DNA of 14,726 nucleotides from an uncultured Collinsella sp. (lineage in GTDB: Bacteria > Actinomycetota > Coriobacteriia > Coriobacteriales > Coriobacteriaceae). The stretch is from NCBI GenBank assembly GCA_902493835.1, contig CABURG010000030.1:1-14726 (forward strand). The letters run 5' to 3'. The notes beneath the pieces are model-generated. The model was given only the letters and a program-made list of their open reading frames with translations. It was not told the DNA's origin and did not search any database. Every line of letters begins with the position of its first letter. The stretch's first letter is position 1. The translations under genes and the position numbers were made by a program. Below are positions 5,605 to 11,872 of this stretch, in pieces.

Positions 5605-7611
5605 ATGACCGAGGAGCTCAAGAAGCAGGGCGGCGTTGATGACGCCGCTGCCGCGGGACTGGTCGAGGAAACGGCTGCCGTGGCACCCGAGCTGGATGAC
5701 GCCGCCAAGGCTGCAGCCGAGCGCGAGGCTCGCCGCCAGGCACTCTACGAGGAAAACGAGCGCGCCGAGGACGAGCGCGCCCGCGCCGAGGCGGAGCGCA
5801 TGCGCGACGTTGACGACGAGGACGAGGACGAGACGCCCCGCGACACCTGGGCGACGGTGCGCCGCCTGTGGAGCGAGGCCGCCGGCGACCATTGGCGCTT
5901 CTATATCGTGTTCGCGAGTATCGTGTTCTATGCCATCTTTAACACCGCGGCGCCGGCTTACAGCGCCCGCGTGATCGATGAGCTGTGGGGGCACATGAAG
6001 CTGGCGTTTGCCGACAACACTACCTTCAGCATTACCTGGGAGAACTGCGGCAGGACCATCTTTATCTACTTTATGATCTGGACCGCCGCCGCCTCGTTCT
6101 ACGCACTCCAGAGCTTTTTGATGTCGAGCGTTGCCGAGCGCCTCAATCTGCGCCTGCGCAATCGCATCGCACAAAAGCTCAACCGTCTGCCGCTTGCCTA
6201 CTTTGACGCGCATCGTCCCGGCGAGGTCGTCAGCCGTGCGACCAACGACTTGGACAAGATGTCCGAGAGCATGCAACGCGGCCTGCTGCAGCTTCTGGTG
6301 TCGATCGGTACCGTGGTGGGCGCCGTGAGCGTGATGTTCGTGTTTAGCGTGCCGCTCACGCTCGTCTTTTTGTTCTTTACGGCGCTTTCGCTGCTGGTGA
6401 CGAAGGTCGTGTCGCGCCGCACGCACGATGTGACGGGCGAGCGCCAGGAGTGGGTGTCCAAGATTACGAGCGCGGTCGAGGAGGGCTACTCGGGCCGTCT
6501 GGTGATTCGTGCGTTTAACCGCGAGCGCCAGAGCTCTGCCGAGGTGCACGAGGCTTCGAAGGAGCTGGCGCGCGTGAGCACCAAGGCCGACTTTATGATT
6601 AACGCCGTCGGCCCCGCGGTGCGCTTTATCGGCCGGTTGGCGCAGATCGTGATCGCGCTGGTGGGCTGCAGCATGCTGATTGCCGGGCATATGACCGTCG
6701 GCGTGTTCCAGGCGTTCTTCCAATTTATCTACGAGGCGTCCGAGCCCATGACGCAGCTGTCGTTTACCTTTAACTCGCTGCAGAGTGCGCTGGCGAGCGC
6801 CGAGCGCGTGTTCGACCTGCTCGACGAGCCCGAGATGGAGGCCGATCCGTTGCCGGTGGCCGCCGCCAAGCTGCCGGGCAAAGTGGAAGGCCGTGTCGCT
6901 TTTGAGCATGTGCGCTTTGGCTATTCGCCCGACAAGCCGCTTATGCGCGACGTGTCGTTTACCGCCGAGCCGGGTCAGAAGATCGCCGTGGTGGGAACCA
7001 CGGGCGCGGGTAAGACCACGCTCATCAACCTGCTCATGCGCTTTTACGAGATCGACGGCGGCCGCATTACCCTCGACGGCGTGGACACGAGCCGCATGGA
7101 CCGCGGCGAGCTGCGCCAGCAGTTTGGCATGGTGTTGCAGGACGCTTGGCTATTTGATGGCACCATTGCCGAGAACATCGCCTACGGCTGTCCCGAGGCG
7201 ACGCGCGAGGAGATCATCGCGGCCGCACGTGCCGCCCAGGTCGACTTCTTTGTGCGCACTATGCCGCGGGGCTACGACACGCGTGTGGCTAACGATGCCG
7301 AGAGCATCAGCCAGGGCCAACGTCAGCTGCTGACCATCGCGCGCGTGCTGCTCAACAACCCGGCGATCCTCATCCTGGACGAGGCGACGTCGAGCGTGGA
7401 CACGCGCACCGAGCTCGCCATCGGACGTGCCATGGATGCGCTCATGCGCGGGCGCACGAGCTTTGTGATCGCGCACCGTCTATCGACGATCGTCGATGCC
7501 GACCTCATCCTGGTCATGGATCACGGCAATATCATCGAGCAGGGTACGCACAAGGAGTTGCTGGCTGCCGAGGGCGCTTATGCCGACCTCTACCTAAGCC
7601 AGTTCGCATAA
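5605..7611 (+). CDS. ABC exporter half-transporter, catalytic subunit
   Basis: A 668-residue partner of the preceding gene. An unusual N-terminal extension of about 90 residues, very rich in Glu, Asp, Ala and Arg and probably a cytoplasmic coiled coil, precedes six transmembrane helices. The nucleotide-binding domain has Walker A GTTGAGKTT (464-472), Walker B ILILDE with Glu593, and switch His624 (IAHRLST), all canonical. Its signature is ISQGQ (568-572) instead of LSGGQ. The defects are complementary to those of the first subunit, so the pair should form one working and one degenerate ATP site. ATG at 5605 is chosen for GGGAGG eight bases upstream; a GTG at 5596 is in frame but lies inside that ribosome site. 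It ends the operon. Confidence 0.94.
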   Translation: MTEELKKQGGVDDAAAAGLVEETAAVAPELDDAAKAAAEREARRQALYEENERAEDERARAEAERMRDVDDEDEDETPRDTWATVRRLWSEAAGDHWRFYIVFASIVFYAIFNTAAPAYSARVIDELWGHMKLAFADNTTFSITWENCGRTIFIYFMIWTAAASFYALQSFLMSSVAERLNLRLRNRIAQKLNRLPLAYFDAHRPGEVVSRATNDLDKMSESMQRGLLQLLVSIGTVVGAVSVMFVFSVPLTLVFLFFTALSLLVTKVVSRRTHDVTGERQEWVSKITSAVEEGYSGRLVIRAFNRERQSSAEVHEASKELARVSTKADFMINAVGPAVRFIGRLAQIVIALVGCSMLIAGHMTVGVFQAFFQFIYEASEPMTQLSFTFNSLQSALASAERVFDLLDEPEMEADPLPVAAAKLPGKVEGRVAFEHVRFGYSPDKPLMRDVSFTAEPGQKIAVVGTTGAGKTTLINLLMRFYEIDGGRITLDGVDTSRMDRGELRQQFGMVLQDAWLFDGTIAENIAYGCPEATREEIIAAARAAQVDFFVRTMPRGYDTRVANDAESISQGQRQLLTIARVLLNNPAILILDEATSSVDTRTELAIGRAMDALMRGRTSFVIAHRLSTIVDADLILVMDHGNIIEQGTHKELLAAEGAYADLYLSQFA

Positions 7612-7612
7612 G

Positions 7613-7640
7613 GTGACAAAGGGGCAGTCCCGTATGTCAC
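7613..7640. repeat. REP-like palindromic unit
   Basis: A 28-base imperfect palindrome with outer arms GTGACA (7613-7618) / TGTCAC (7635-7640) and inner arms GGG (7622-7624) / CCC (7629-7631). It begins one base after the transporter stop codon and precedes the terminator. From memory, similar GTGACA..GGG..CCC..TGTCAC units recur in intergenic DNA of related gut bacteria; this could not be verified here. Confidence 0.5.
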
Positions 7641-7647
7641 ATCTAAA

Positions 7648-7689
7648 AGAAGGCGCACCGGAGGCAGTTCATTCCCCGGCGCGCCTTTT
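7648..7689. terminator. bidirectional terminator, ABC operon / cysE
   Basis: AAGGCGC (7650-7656) pairs with GCGCCTT (7681-7687), with further inner pairs CCGG (7658-7661) / CCGG (7676-7679). TTTT follows on the plus strand and CTTTT on the minus strand, so it can serve both convergent transcripts. Confidence 0.8.
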
Positions 7690-7725
7690 GTGTTGGCGTT
7701 CATGCTGTGGCGGTTGTCCGCGGCC

Positions 7726-8430
7726 CTAGCGCTCGTCCACGAACTTGGCGACGAGGGCTTTGAGCTCGGCCACCTCTTGCTCGAGTTCCTTGACGCGACG
7801 GGCGTTTTCGGTGATGCCCTGACGGTTGAGGGCGCTCTGCTCGGCGGCATCGTCGGGCATGTACTCGCGATGCTGCTTGGCGTCGAAGCTCTCCTCGAAC
7901 ACACGGCAGCCGTTGCGCTTGATGATGCGCCCGGGCACGCCCACGACGGTGCAGTTGTCGGGCACGTCCTTGACGACGACCGAGTTGCCGCCGATCTTGA
8001 CGTTGTTGCCGATGTGGATGTTGCCAAGCACCTTGGCGCCCGTGCCCACGGTGACATTGTTGCCCAGGGTGGGGTGGCGTTTGCCGGTCTCGTTGCCGGT
8101 GCCGCCGAGCGTGACGCCCTGGTAGAGCACACAGTTGTCGCCCACGATGGTAGTCTCGCCAATAACGACGCCCATGGCGTGGTCGATAAAGAAATGCTTG
8201 CCGATCTGTGCAGCGGGATGAATCTCGACGCCGGTGATATGGCGGGTTAACTGCGAGAGCACACGGGCAAGCGATCGATGGCCGTGTTCCCACAGCCAGT
8301 GCTCGGGCACGTGATTCCACTTGGCGTGCAGGCCGGGGTAGGACAGGAAGATGACTAGGCCATTTTGCGCGGCAGGGTCCTGCGCCTGGACGGTCTTGAT
8401 GTCCTCGCGAATGGTGTTGATAAAGCTCAC
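7726..8430 (-). CDS. cysE: serine O-acetyltransferase
   Basis: A 234-residue enzyme that acetylates L-serine with acetyl-CoA to O-acetylserine, the first step of cysteine synthesis; cytoplasmic and usually a trimer or hexamer. The left-handed beta-helix is visible as hexapeptide repeats over about 68-165 (IGKHFFIDHAMGVVIGETTI onward). Asp83-His84 correspond to the conserved Asp-His region of the active site, and GGTGNETGKRHP (109-120) is the family loop. The length fits the short bacillary type with a reduced N-terminal helical domain. A charged helical tail (205-232, LEQEVAELKALVAKF) probably forms a coiled coil. The GTG at 8430 is chosen because GGGAGG lies seven bases upstream on the minus strand. 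No cysK is adjacent. Confidence 0.94.
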   Translation of the reverse strand: MSFINTIREDIKTVQAQDPAAQNGLVIFLSYPGLHAKWNHVPEHWLWEHGHRSLARVLSQLTRHITGVEIHPAAQIGKHFFIDHAMGVVIGETTIVGDNCVLYQGVTLGGTGNETGKRHPTLGNNVTVGTGAKVLGNIHIGNNVKIGGNSVVVKDVPDNCTVVGVPGRIIKRNGCRVFEESFDAKQHREYMPDDAAEQSALNRQGITENARRVKELEQEVAELKALVAKFVDER

Positions 8431-8471
8431 CGGCCGCCCTCCCTTAGCGCCGTGACAATGCGATTCAATAA

Positions 8472-8487
8472 AGTATAGCGATTCGCT
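8472..8487 (-). promoter_or_regulatory. cysE -10 box with adjacent palindrome
   Basis: On the minus strand, TATACT (8477-8472) lies about 42 bases before the cysE start. A perfect palindrome AGCGA-T-TCGCT (8477-8487) abuts it on the upstream side and would sit between -10 and -35. No good -35 at 17 bases (CTTCCT), which may mean an activator is needed. Confidence 0.4.
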
Positions 8488-8573
8488 AGGGATTAGGAAG
8501 GGCAATCTTGGCGGCATTGCGCAACAGGTGTCAGTTATGCAAACTTGCTGGTAATGGAGTCATGCTTTTGTGG

Positions 8574-8607
8574 GGTTGCGCACGAGGGGGCGCCGCAACC
8601 GTATACT
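8574..8607 (+). promoter_or_regulatory. dedA promoter with inverted repeat
   Basis: TATACT (8602-8607) is a good -10 box 46 bases before the DedA start. The spacer is filled by a perfect 7-bp inverted repeat GGTTGCG (8574-8580) / CGCAACC (8594-8600). TTGCGC inside the left arm could be the -35 but at a 20-base distance. The repeat may be an operator. Confidence 0.45.
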
Positions 8608-8653
8608 GGTCAACTTGGACGTATCCGCGCCCACAACTGAGAGGTTTTACTTC

Positions 8654-9301
8654 ATGGGTTTCATTAATTTTATCGCCGAGCTGCTCAAAGACCCGCGCAC
8701 CGCGATTGCCAGCTGGATCGCCGCCGGCCCGCTTATGGCCTACGGCTGCGTGTTCCTGATCATCTTTATCGAGACGGGCGTGGTGTTCTTCCCGTTCCTT
8801 CCTGGCGATTCACTGCTGTTTGCTTCGGGCTTCTTTGCCCACAACGGTGGCTTTAACATCGTGGCCCTGCTGGCCGTCGCATGGGCGGCTGCCATCTTGG
8901 GTGATCAGTGCAACTTTATGATCGGTCACTTCTTTGGCAAAAAGATCATCGCTTCGGGCAAGGTCAAGGCCATGACGCCCGAGCGCATTAAAAAGTCCGA
9001 GGACTTCTTGGACAAGTGGGGCCACCTGGCTATTTTCCTGGGCCGTTTCTTCCCGTTTATCCGCACTTTTGTGCCCTTTATCGCCGGCATGGGCGGCATG
9101 CACTGGCGCAATTTTGTCATCTTTAACGTGCTGGGTGGCATTACCTGGTCAACGCTCTTTACACTGCTGGGCTACTTCTTTGGTGGCATTCCCTTTGTGC
9201 AGGAGCACTTTGAGCTGCTGATCGTCGGCATCGTTGCCGTGTCGATCATCCCGACCGTGGTCGGTCTGGTTAAGGCTAAGCTGGGCAAAAAGAACGCGTA
9301 G
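8654..9301 (+). CDS. DedA-family membrane protein
   Basis: A 215-residue polytopic inner-membrane protein of the DedA/SNARE-associated (VTT domain) family, some of which flip undecaprenyl phosphate or phosphatidylethanolamine and support membrane potential. Conserved family segments are ETGVVFFPFLPGDSLLF (40-56), GDQCNFMIGHFFGKK (83-97) and GRFFPFIRTFVPFIAGMGGM (130-149), which contains the key arginines (Arg131, Arg137). Hydrophobic re-entrant and membrane segments occupy most of 25-205, and the C-terminus is basic. ATG at 8654 is chosen because GAGAGG lies about eight bases upstream and the family N-terminus begins there; an upstream in-frame extension would overlap the promoter. Monocistronic, with its own strong terminator. 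Confidence 0.93.
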   Translation: MGFINFIAELLKDPRTAIASWIAAGPLMAYGCVFLIIFIETGVVFFPFLPGDSLLFASGFFAHNGGFNIVALLAVAWAAAILGDQCNFMIGHFFGKKIIASGKVKAMTPERIKKSEDFLDKWGHLAIFLGRFFPFIRTFVPFIAGMGGMHWRNFVIFNVLGGITWSTLFTLLGYFFGGIPFVQEHFELLIVGIVAVSIIPTVVGLVKAKLGKKNA

Positions 9302-9330
9302 CTCGAGTCAGCGCGCAAACCGTGCAGTTG

Positions 9331-9365
9331 AGGCCCGTCACCGCTTACGGTGGCGGGCCTTTTTG
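9331..9365 (+). terminator. strong Rho-independent terminator (dedA)
   Basis: A 13-bp stem pairs 9331-9343 with 9348-9360 (one G-U), four-base loop CTTA, then TTTT. It lies 30 bases after the dedA stop. Confidence 0.95.
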
Positions 9366-9402
9366 CTTCGGTCAAATGAAAATACTTTAGTTAGTTAAAG
9401 AA

Positions 9403-9436
9403 AAACGTTTTATCCGACGCGTACGGGGAGTACAAT
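9403..9436 (+). promoter_or_regulatory. ilvE promoter region with shared motif
   Basis: TACAAT at 9431-9436 is a good -10. The -35 position is occupied by AAACGTTTTATCC (9403-9415), which does not match TTGACA but is identical to a 13-base motif at 2768-2780. A regulator site replacing or covering the -35 is plausible. The transcript would have a GC-rich leader of about 145 bases; no T-box, leader peptide or attenuator is recognisable in it. Confidence 0.45.
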
Positions 9437-9589
9437 CTCGTGCATGCGAATCGACGTGCCATCGGCTTTGATGCTGTTTGCGTGTCCCGTCCGGCTCTAC
9501 GCTCCGGGCGTGCGACGTTGCGACGCGGCCGGCCTCGGTCCTTGCGTGCGGGTTCGCGAGTTTGCAACTGTGTATGTAAGGAGCGACAT

Positions 9590-10642
9590 ATGACTGTCGA
9601 GAAGAAGGATATCGATTGGGGTAGCCTCGGCTTTGGCTACATGAAGACCGATTACAGCTACGAGGCCCATTGGAAGGACGGCGAGTGGGACGAGGGCGGC
9701 CTGACCACCGACCACACCCTGCATGTCTCCGAGTGCGGTGGCATCTTCCATTACTGTCAGGAGGTCTTTGAGGGCCTGAAGGCCTACACCGCCGAGGACG
9801 GCAGCATCGTCTGCTTCCGTCCCGACATGAACGCCGAGCGTATGTACAACTCTGCGCAGCGCCTCGAGATGCCCCCGTTCCCCAAGGACAAGTTCGTTGA
9901 GGCCGTCAAGCAGGTCGTCTCTGCCAACGCCGCCTGGGTTCCGCCCTTCGGTTCCGGCGCGACCCTGTACGTGCGTCCGTTTATGATCGGCTCCGGTGAC
10001 GTGATCGGCGTGGCTCCCGCTCCTGAGTACACGTTCCGCATTCTCGTGACCCCGGTCGGTCCGTACTTTAAGGGTGGCCTCAAGCCCGTCAAGTTGCGCG
10101 TTTCCGAGTATGACCGTGCGGCACCTCACGGCACCGGCAACATCAAGGCCGGCCTCAACTACGCCATGTCCCTTAAGCCCACGATGGAGGCCCATCGCGA
10201 GGGCTATGCCGAGAACCTGTATCTCGACTCCGAGTCTCGCACCTATGTCGAGGAGACCGGTGGCGCCAACGTCCTGTTCGTGAAGGAGGACGGCACGCTC
10301 GTCGTTCCGCAGTCGCACACCGACTCCATCCTGCCCTCTATCACCCGTCGCTCGCTCGTTCAGGTCGCTCAGGACCTGGGCATGACCGTTGACCAGCGTC
10401 CCGTCGAGTGGGCCGAGGTCAAGGCCGGTACCTTTGTCGAGTGCGGCCTGTGCGGCACCGCTGCCGTCATCTCCCCGGTTGGCGAGATCGACAACAAGGT
10501 TTACGGCGCCGACGAGACCGTGACCTTCCCGGCTGGCTACACCGAGATCGGTCCTGTGATGAAGAAGCTCCGCGAGACCCTGACCGGTATCCAGTCCGGA
10601 GCTGTCGAGGACAAGCACAACTGGGTTTACACCGTCGCGTAA
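9590..10642 (+). CDS. ilvE: branched-chain amino-acid aminotransferase
   Basis: A 350-residue class IV PLP aminotransferase that interconverts Leu, Ile and Val with their 2-oxo acids using glutamate/2-oxoglutarate; cytoplasmic. Diagnostic segments are EVFEGLKAY (58-66), VRPFMIGSG (128-136), the PLP lysine Lys186 in GNIKAGLNYA, YVEETGGANVLFV, ILPSITRRS and the ECGLCGTAAVISPVGEI loop near the C-terminus. The length is typical of the longer (class II) BCATs shared with Firmicutes and eukaryotes. ATG at 9590 is supported by TAAGGAG five bases before it and by the family N-terminus. Codons are strongly C-biased compared with neighbours, suggesting high expression. Single-gene unit; other ilv genes are not in the window. 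Confidence 0.96.
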   Translation: MTVEKKDIDWGSLGFGYMKTDYSYEAHWKDGEWDEGGLTTDHTLHVSECGGIFHYCQEVFEGLKAYTAEDGSIVCFRPDMNAERMYNSAQRLEMPPFPKDKFVEAVKQVVSANAAWVPPFGSGATLYVRPFMIGSGDVIGVAPAPEYTFRILVTPVGPYFKGGLKPVKLRVSEYDRAAPHGTGNIKAGLNYAMSLKPTMEAHREGYAENLYLDSESRTYVEETGGANVLFVKEDGTLVVPQSHTDSILPSITRRSLVQVAQDLGMTVDQRPVEWAEVKAGTFVECGLCGTAAVISPVGEIDNKVYGADETVTFPAGYTEIGPVMKKLRETLTGIQSGAVEDKHNWVYTVA

Positions 10643-10671
10643 GCTGTCTTAGCTGTCCAGCCCGAGGGCGA

Positions 10672-10770
10672 CCTTCCTTTCCGGCGCGTCCTCGGACATG
10701 AAAGAACCCCCGCTGTGCACTACGCGCGGCGGGGGTTCTTTCGTCCTGCGGAGTGCGCCGGAAAGGAAGG
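10672..10770. repeat. nested palindrome around ilvE terminator
   Basis: A perfect 16-bp inverted repeat, CCTTCCTTTCCGGCGC (10672-10687) and its complement (10755-10770), flanks the inner terminator hairpin at 10701-10741. The whole 99-base segment can fold as one long cruciform. Outer arms of this length are unusual around a terminator. Confidence 0.7.
10701..10741. terminator. ilvE terminator, bidirectional
   Basis: A perfect 13-bp stem, AAAGAACCCCCGC (10701-10713) with GCGGGGGTTCTTT (10729-10741), loop of 15. The A-rich and T-rich flanks are part of the stem, so it can work in both directions. It lies 58 bases after the ilvE stop. Confidence 0.88.
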
Positions 10771-10809
10771 CCGCGCTTTTGTTTTGGTTCGCGCCATGTG
10801 GGGGTGGCG

Positions 10810-11020
10810 GCGACGTGCATTTTTGCGAGTATTCTGCAATCGAAGGCCCCTGCATACCGACCTCGGGCAAAAAATCGGGATATCTCGATGTTTTCTACGG
10901 ATGATGGGCGGGGTTATGGGCTGATAGCGTTTGATTTGCAGGGACATTCGCGGTCTTTGGCATTTATCGTGGCGCCCGAAGCTCTTGGTTATGTTGAATA
11001 CTCCTAAAAATGCACGGCGC
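10810..11020. repeat. non-coding element bounded by inverted repeats
   Basis: Arms 10815-10834 and 10996-11015 are 18/20 complementary (GTGCATTTTT..GAGTATTC type), and pairing continues outward with one mismatch to 10810/11020. The enclosed 160 bases contain a 26-base imperfect palindrome centred on GATATC (10869-10894) and possible CCCTGCA/TGCAGGG pairing (10848-10854 with 10937-10943). No transposase, convincing ORF or clear target duplication is seen. It could be a miniature transposon-like element or a structured RNA. Confidence 0.55.
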
Positions 11021-11039
11021 TTAGAGGGGGACCTTCGCG

Positions 11040-11085
11040 AAAAAGGAAACCGCCCCGTCGAAGTATGCATTCGGCGGGGCGGTTT
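11040..11085 (-). terminator. lemA terminator
   Basis: A 16-bp stem pairs 11047-11062 with 11070-11085 (one G-U), loop GTATGCA. On the minus strand it is followed by CCTTTTT (11046-11040), giving the uridine run expected for the lemA transcript, whose stop is 37 bases upstream. Confidence 0.88.
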
Positions 11086-11121
11086 ATACATTTGGACGAT
11101 TAAGGATGCGCTGTCAAACTA

Positions 11122-11673
11122 CTAGAACTTGACGGTCGGGGCCTGGCGGGCTGCTTCGGCGGCCTCGAAGCCCTGGCGCTCCTTAAACTGGAAGATGCCG
11201 GCAAAGATGACAGCCGGGAACGTCTGAATGGCGTTATTGTAGCTGAGCACGCAATCGTTGTAGCTCTGGCGCGCGTAGCTCACCTTGTTCTCGGTGTCCT
11301 CGAGCGTAGCCTGGAGCTGCGTAAAGTTGGTGTTCGCCTTAAGGTCGGGGTAGGCCTCGGCGACGGCAAAGAGCTGGCGCAGCGCACCGGTCAGCACGTT
11401 GTCCGCTTCCATCTTGGCCTCGGGGGTGGTGGCGCTCACGGCGGCGTTGCGCGCGTTGACCACGGCGGCGAGCGTGTCCTGCTCGTGCTTGGCGTAGCCC
11501 TTGACGGTCTCGACCAGGTTAGGGATCAGGTCGTTGCGGCGCTGCAGCTGCGTGTCGATGTTCTGCCAGGCGTTATCGATGCGATTGCGCTTGGTGACCA
11601 TGTTGTTGTAGATGCCGGCGATGGCACAGGCAATCACAACGAGAACAACGATACCGATGATGACGGGAAGCAT
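11122..11673 (-). CDS. lemA: LemA family protein
   Basis: A 183-residue LemA-family protein. Residues 3-24 are an N-terminal transmembrane helix (PVIIGIVVLVVIACAIAGIY); the rest is a cytoplasm- or surface-facing helical bundle. The family core is clear: KRNRIDNAWQNIDTQLQRRNDLIPNLVETVKGYAKHE (28-64), then NARNAAVSA and the AVAEAYPDLKAN.NFTQLQ segment (near 118-137), and the C-terminal YNNAIQTFPAVIFAGIFQFKER. The molecular function of the family is unsettled. It often neighbours TPM-domain or HtpX protease genes, neither of which is present here. ATG at 11673 is chosen for CGGAGA five bases upstream and the membrane helix that follows at once. Divergent from tetR. Confidence 0.93.
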   Translation of the reverse strand: MLPVIIGIVVLVVIACAIAGIYNNMVTKRNRIDNAWQNIDTQLQRRNDLIPNLVETVKGYAKHEQDTLAAVVNARNAAVSATTPEAKMEADNVLTGALRQLFAVAEAYPDLKANTNFTQLQATLEDTENKVSYARQSYNDCVLSYNNAIQTFPAVIFAGIFQFKERQGFEAAEAARQAPTVKF

Positions 11674-11715
11674 GATGTCTCCGTTTCGAATAGCAGCGGC
11701 GTCTTGCGCCGGCCG

Positions 11716-11742
11716 TTGTTGGTATAACACATCTAGTATACC
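11716..11742. promoter_or_regulatory. divergent lemA/tetR promoters with palindrome
   Basis: A palindrome GGTATA (11721-11726) - N10 - TATACC (11737-11742) lies between the divergent genes. Its two arms provide a -10-like TATACC on each strand: minus with TTGCGG (11747-11742) and plus with TTGTTG (11716-11721), both at 15-base spacing. A second minus TATACT is at 11740-11735. The geometry fits a TetR dimer site controlling both directions; inferred. Confidence 0.45.
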
Positions 11743-11794
11743 CGCAACCTTTGGCGGTGCCGAACTTTCCGGTAAGCGTTATGTTTCAACCGGG

Positions 11795-11832
11795 AAGGAG
11801 GCACCAATATGGAACGGGTGGTACAGGTGTAA
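11795..11832 (+). CDS. possible 7-codon leader ORF
   Basis: A perfect AAGGAGG (11795-11801) is followed after seven bases by ATG at 11809 and encodes MERVVQV before TAA at 11830. It lies in the tetR leader, 40 bases before the tetR start, which itself has a poor ribosome site. Three bases after its stop another ATG (11836) opens an out-of-frame reading frame that overlaps the start of tetR. It could tune tetR translation or be fortuitous. Confidence 0.3.
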
Positions 11833-11872
11833 GATATGCGACAAATTAAGGAATGCTGTCTACACCTTGAGG

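Noticed and set aside
4035..6909. Two long minus-strand frames opposite the ABC genes (4035-5342 and 5542-6909)
   Set aside because: They are His/Arg/Gln-rich shadows of conserved transporter codons, and the plus-strand proteins carry all family motifs.
9440..9589. 50-codon N-terminal extension of ilvE from GTG at 9440
   Set aside because: It would begin four bases after the -10 box, has no ribosome site, and is Arg/Ser-rich and unlike any aminotransferase; ATG 9590 has a strong site.
10753..11007. 84-codon plus-strand frame in the ilvE-lemA gap, including a 39-codon inner frame from 10889
   Set aside because: No ribosome site and no recognisable domain, and it runs through the terminal inverted repeats of the 211-bp element. 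Not excluded as a tiny gene, but unsupported.
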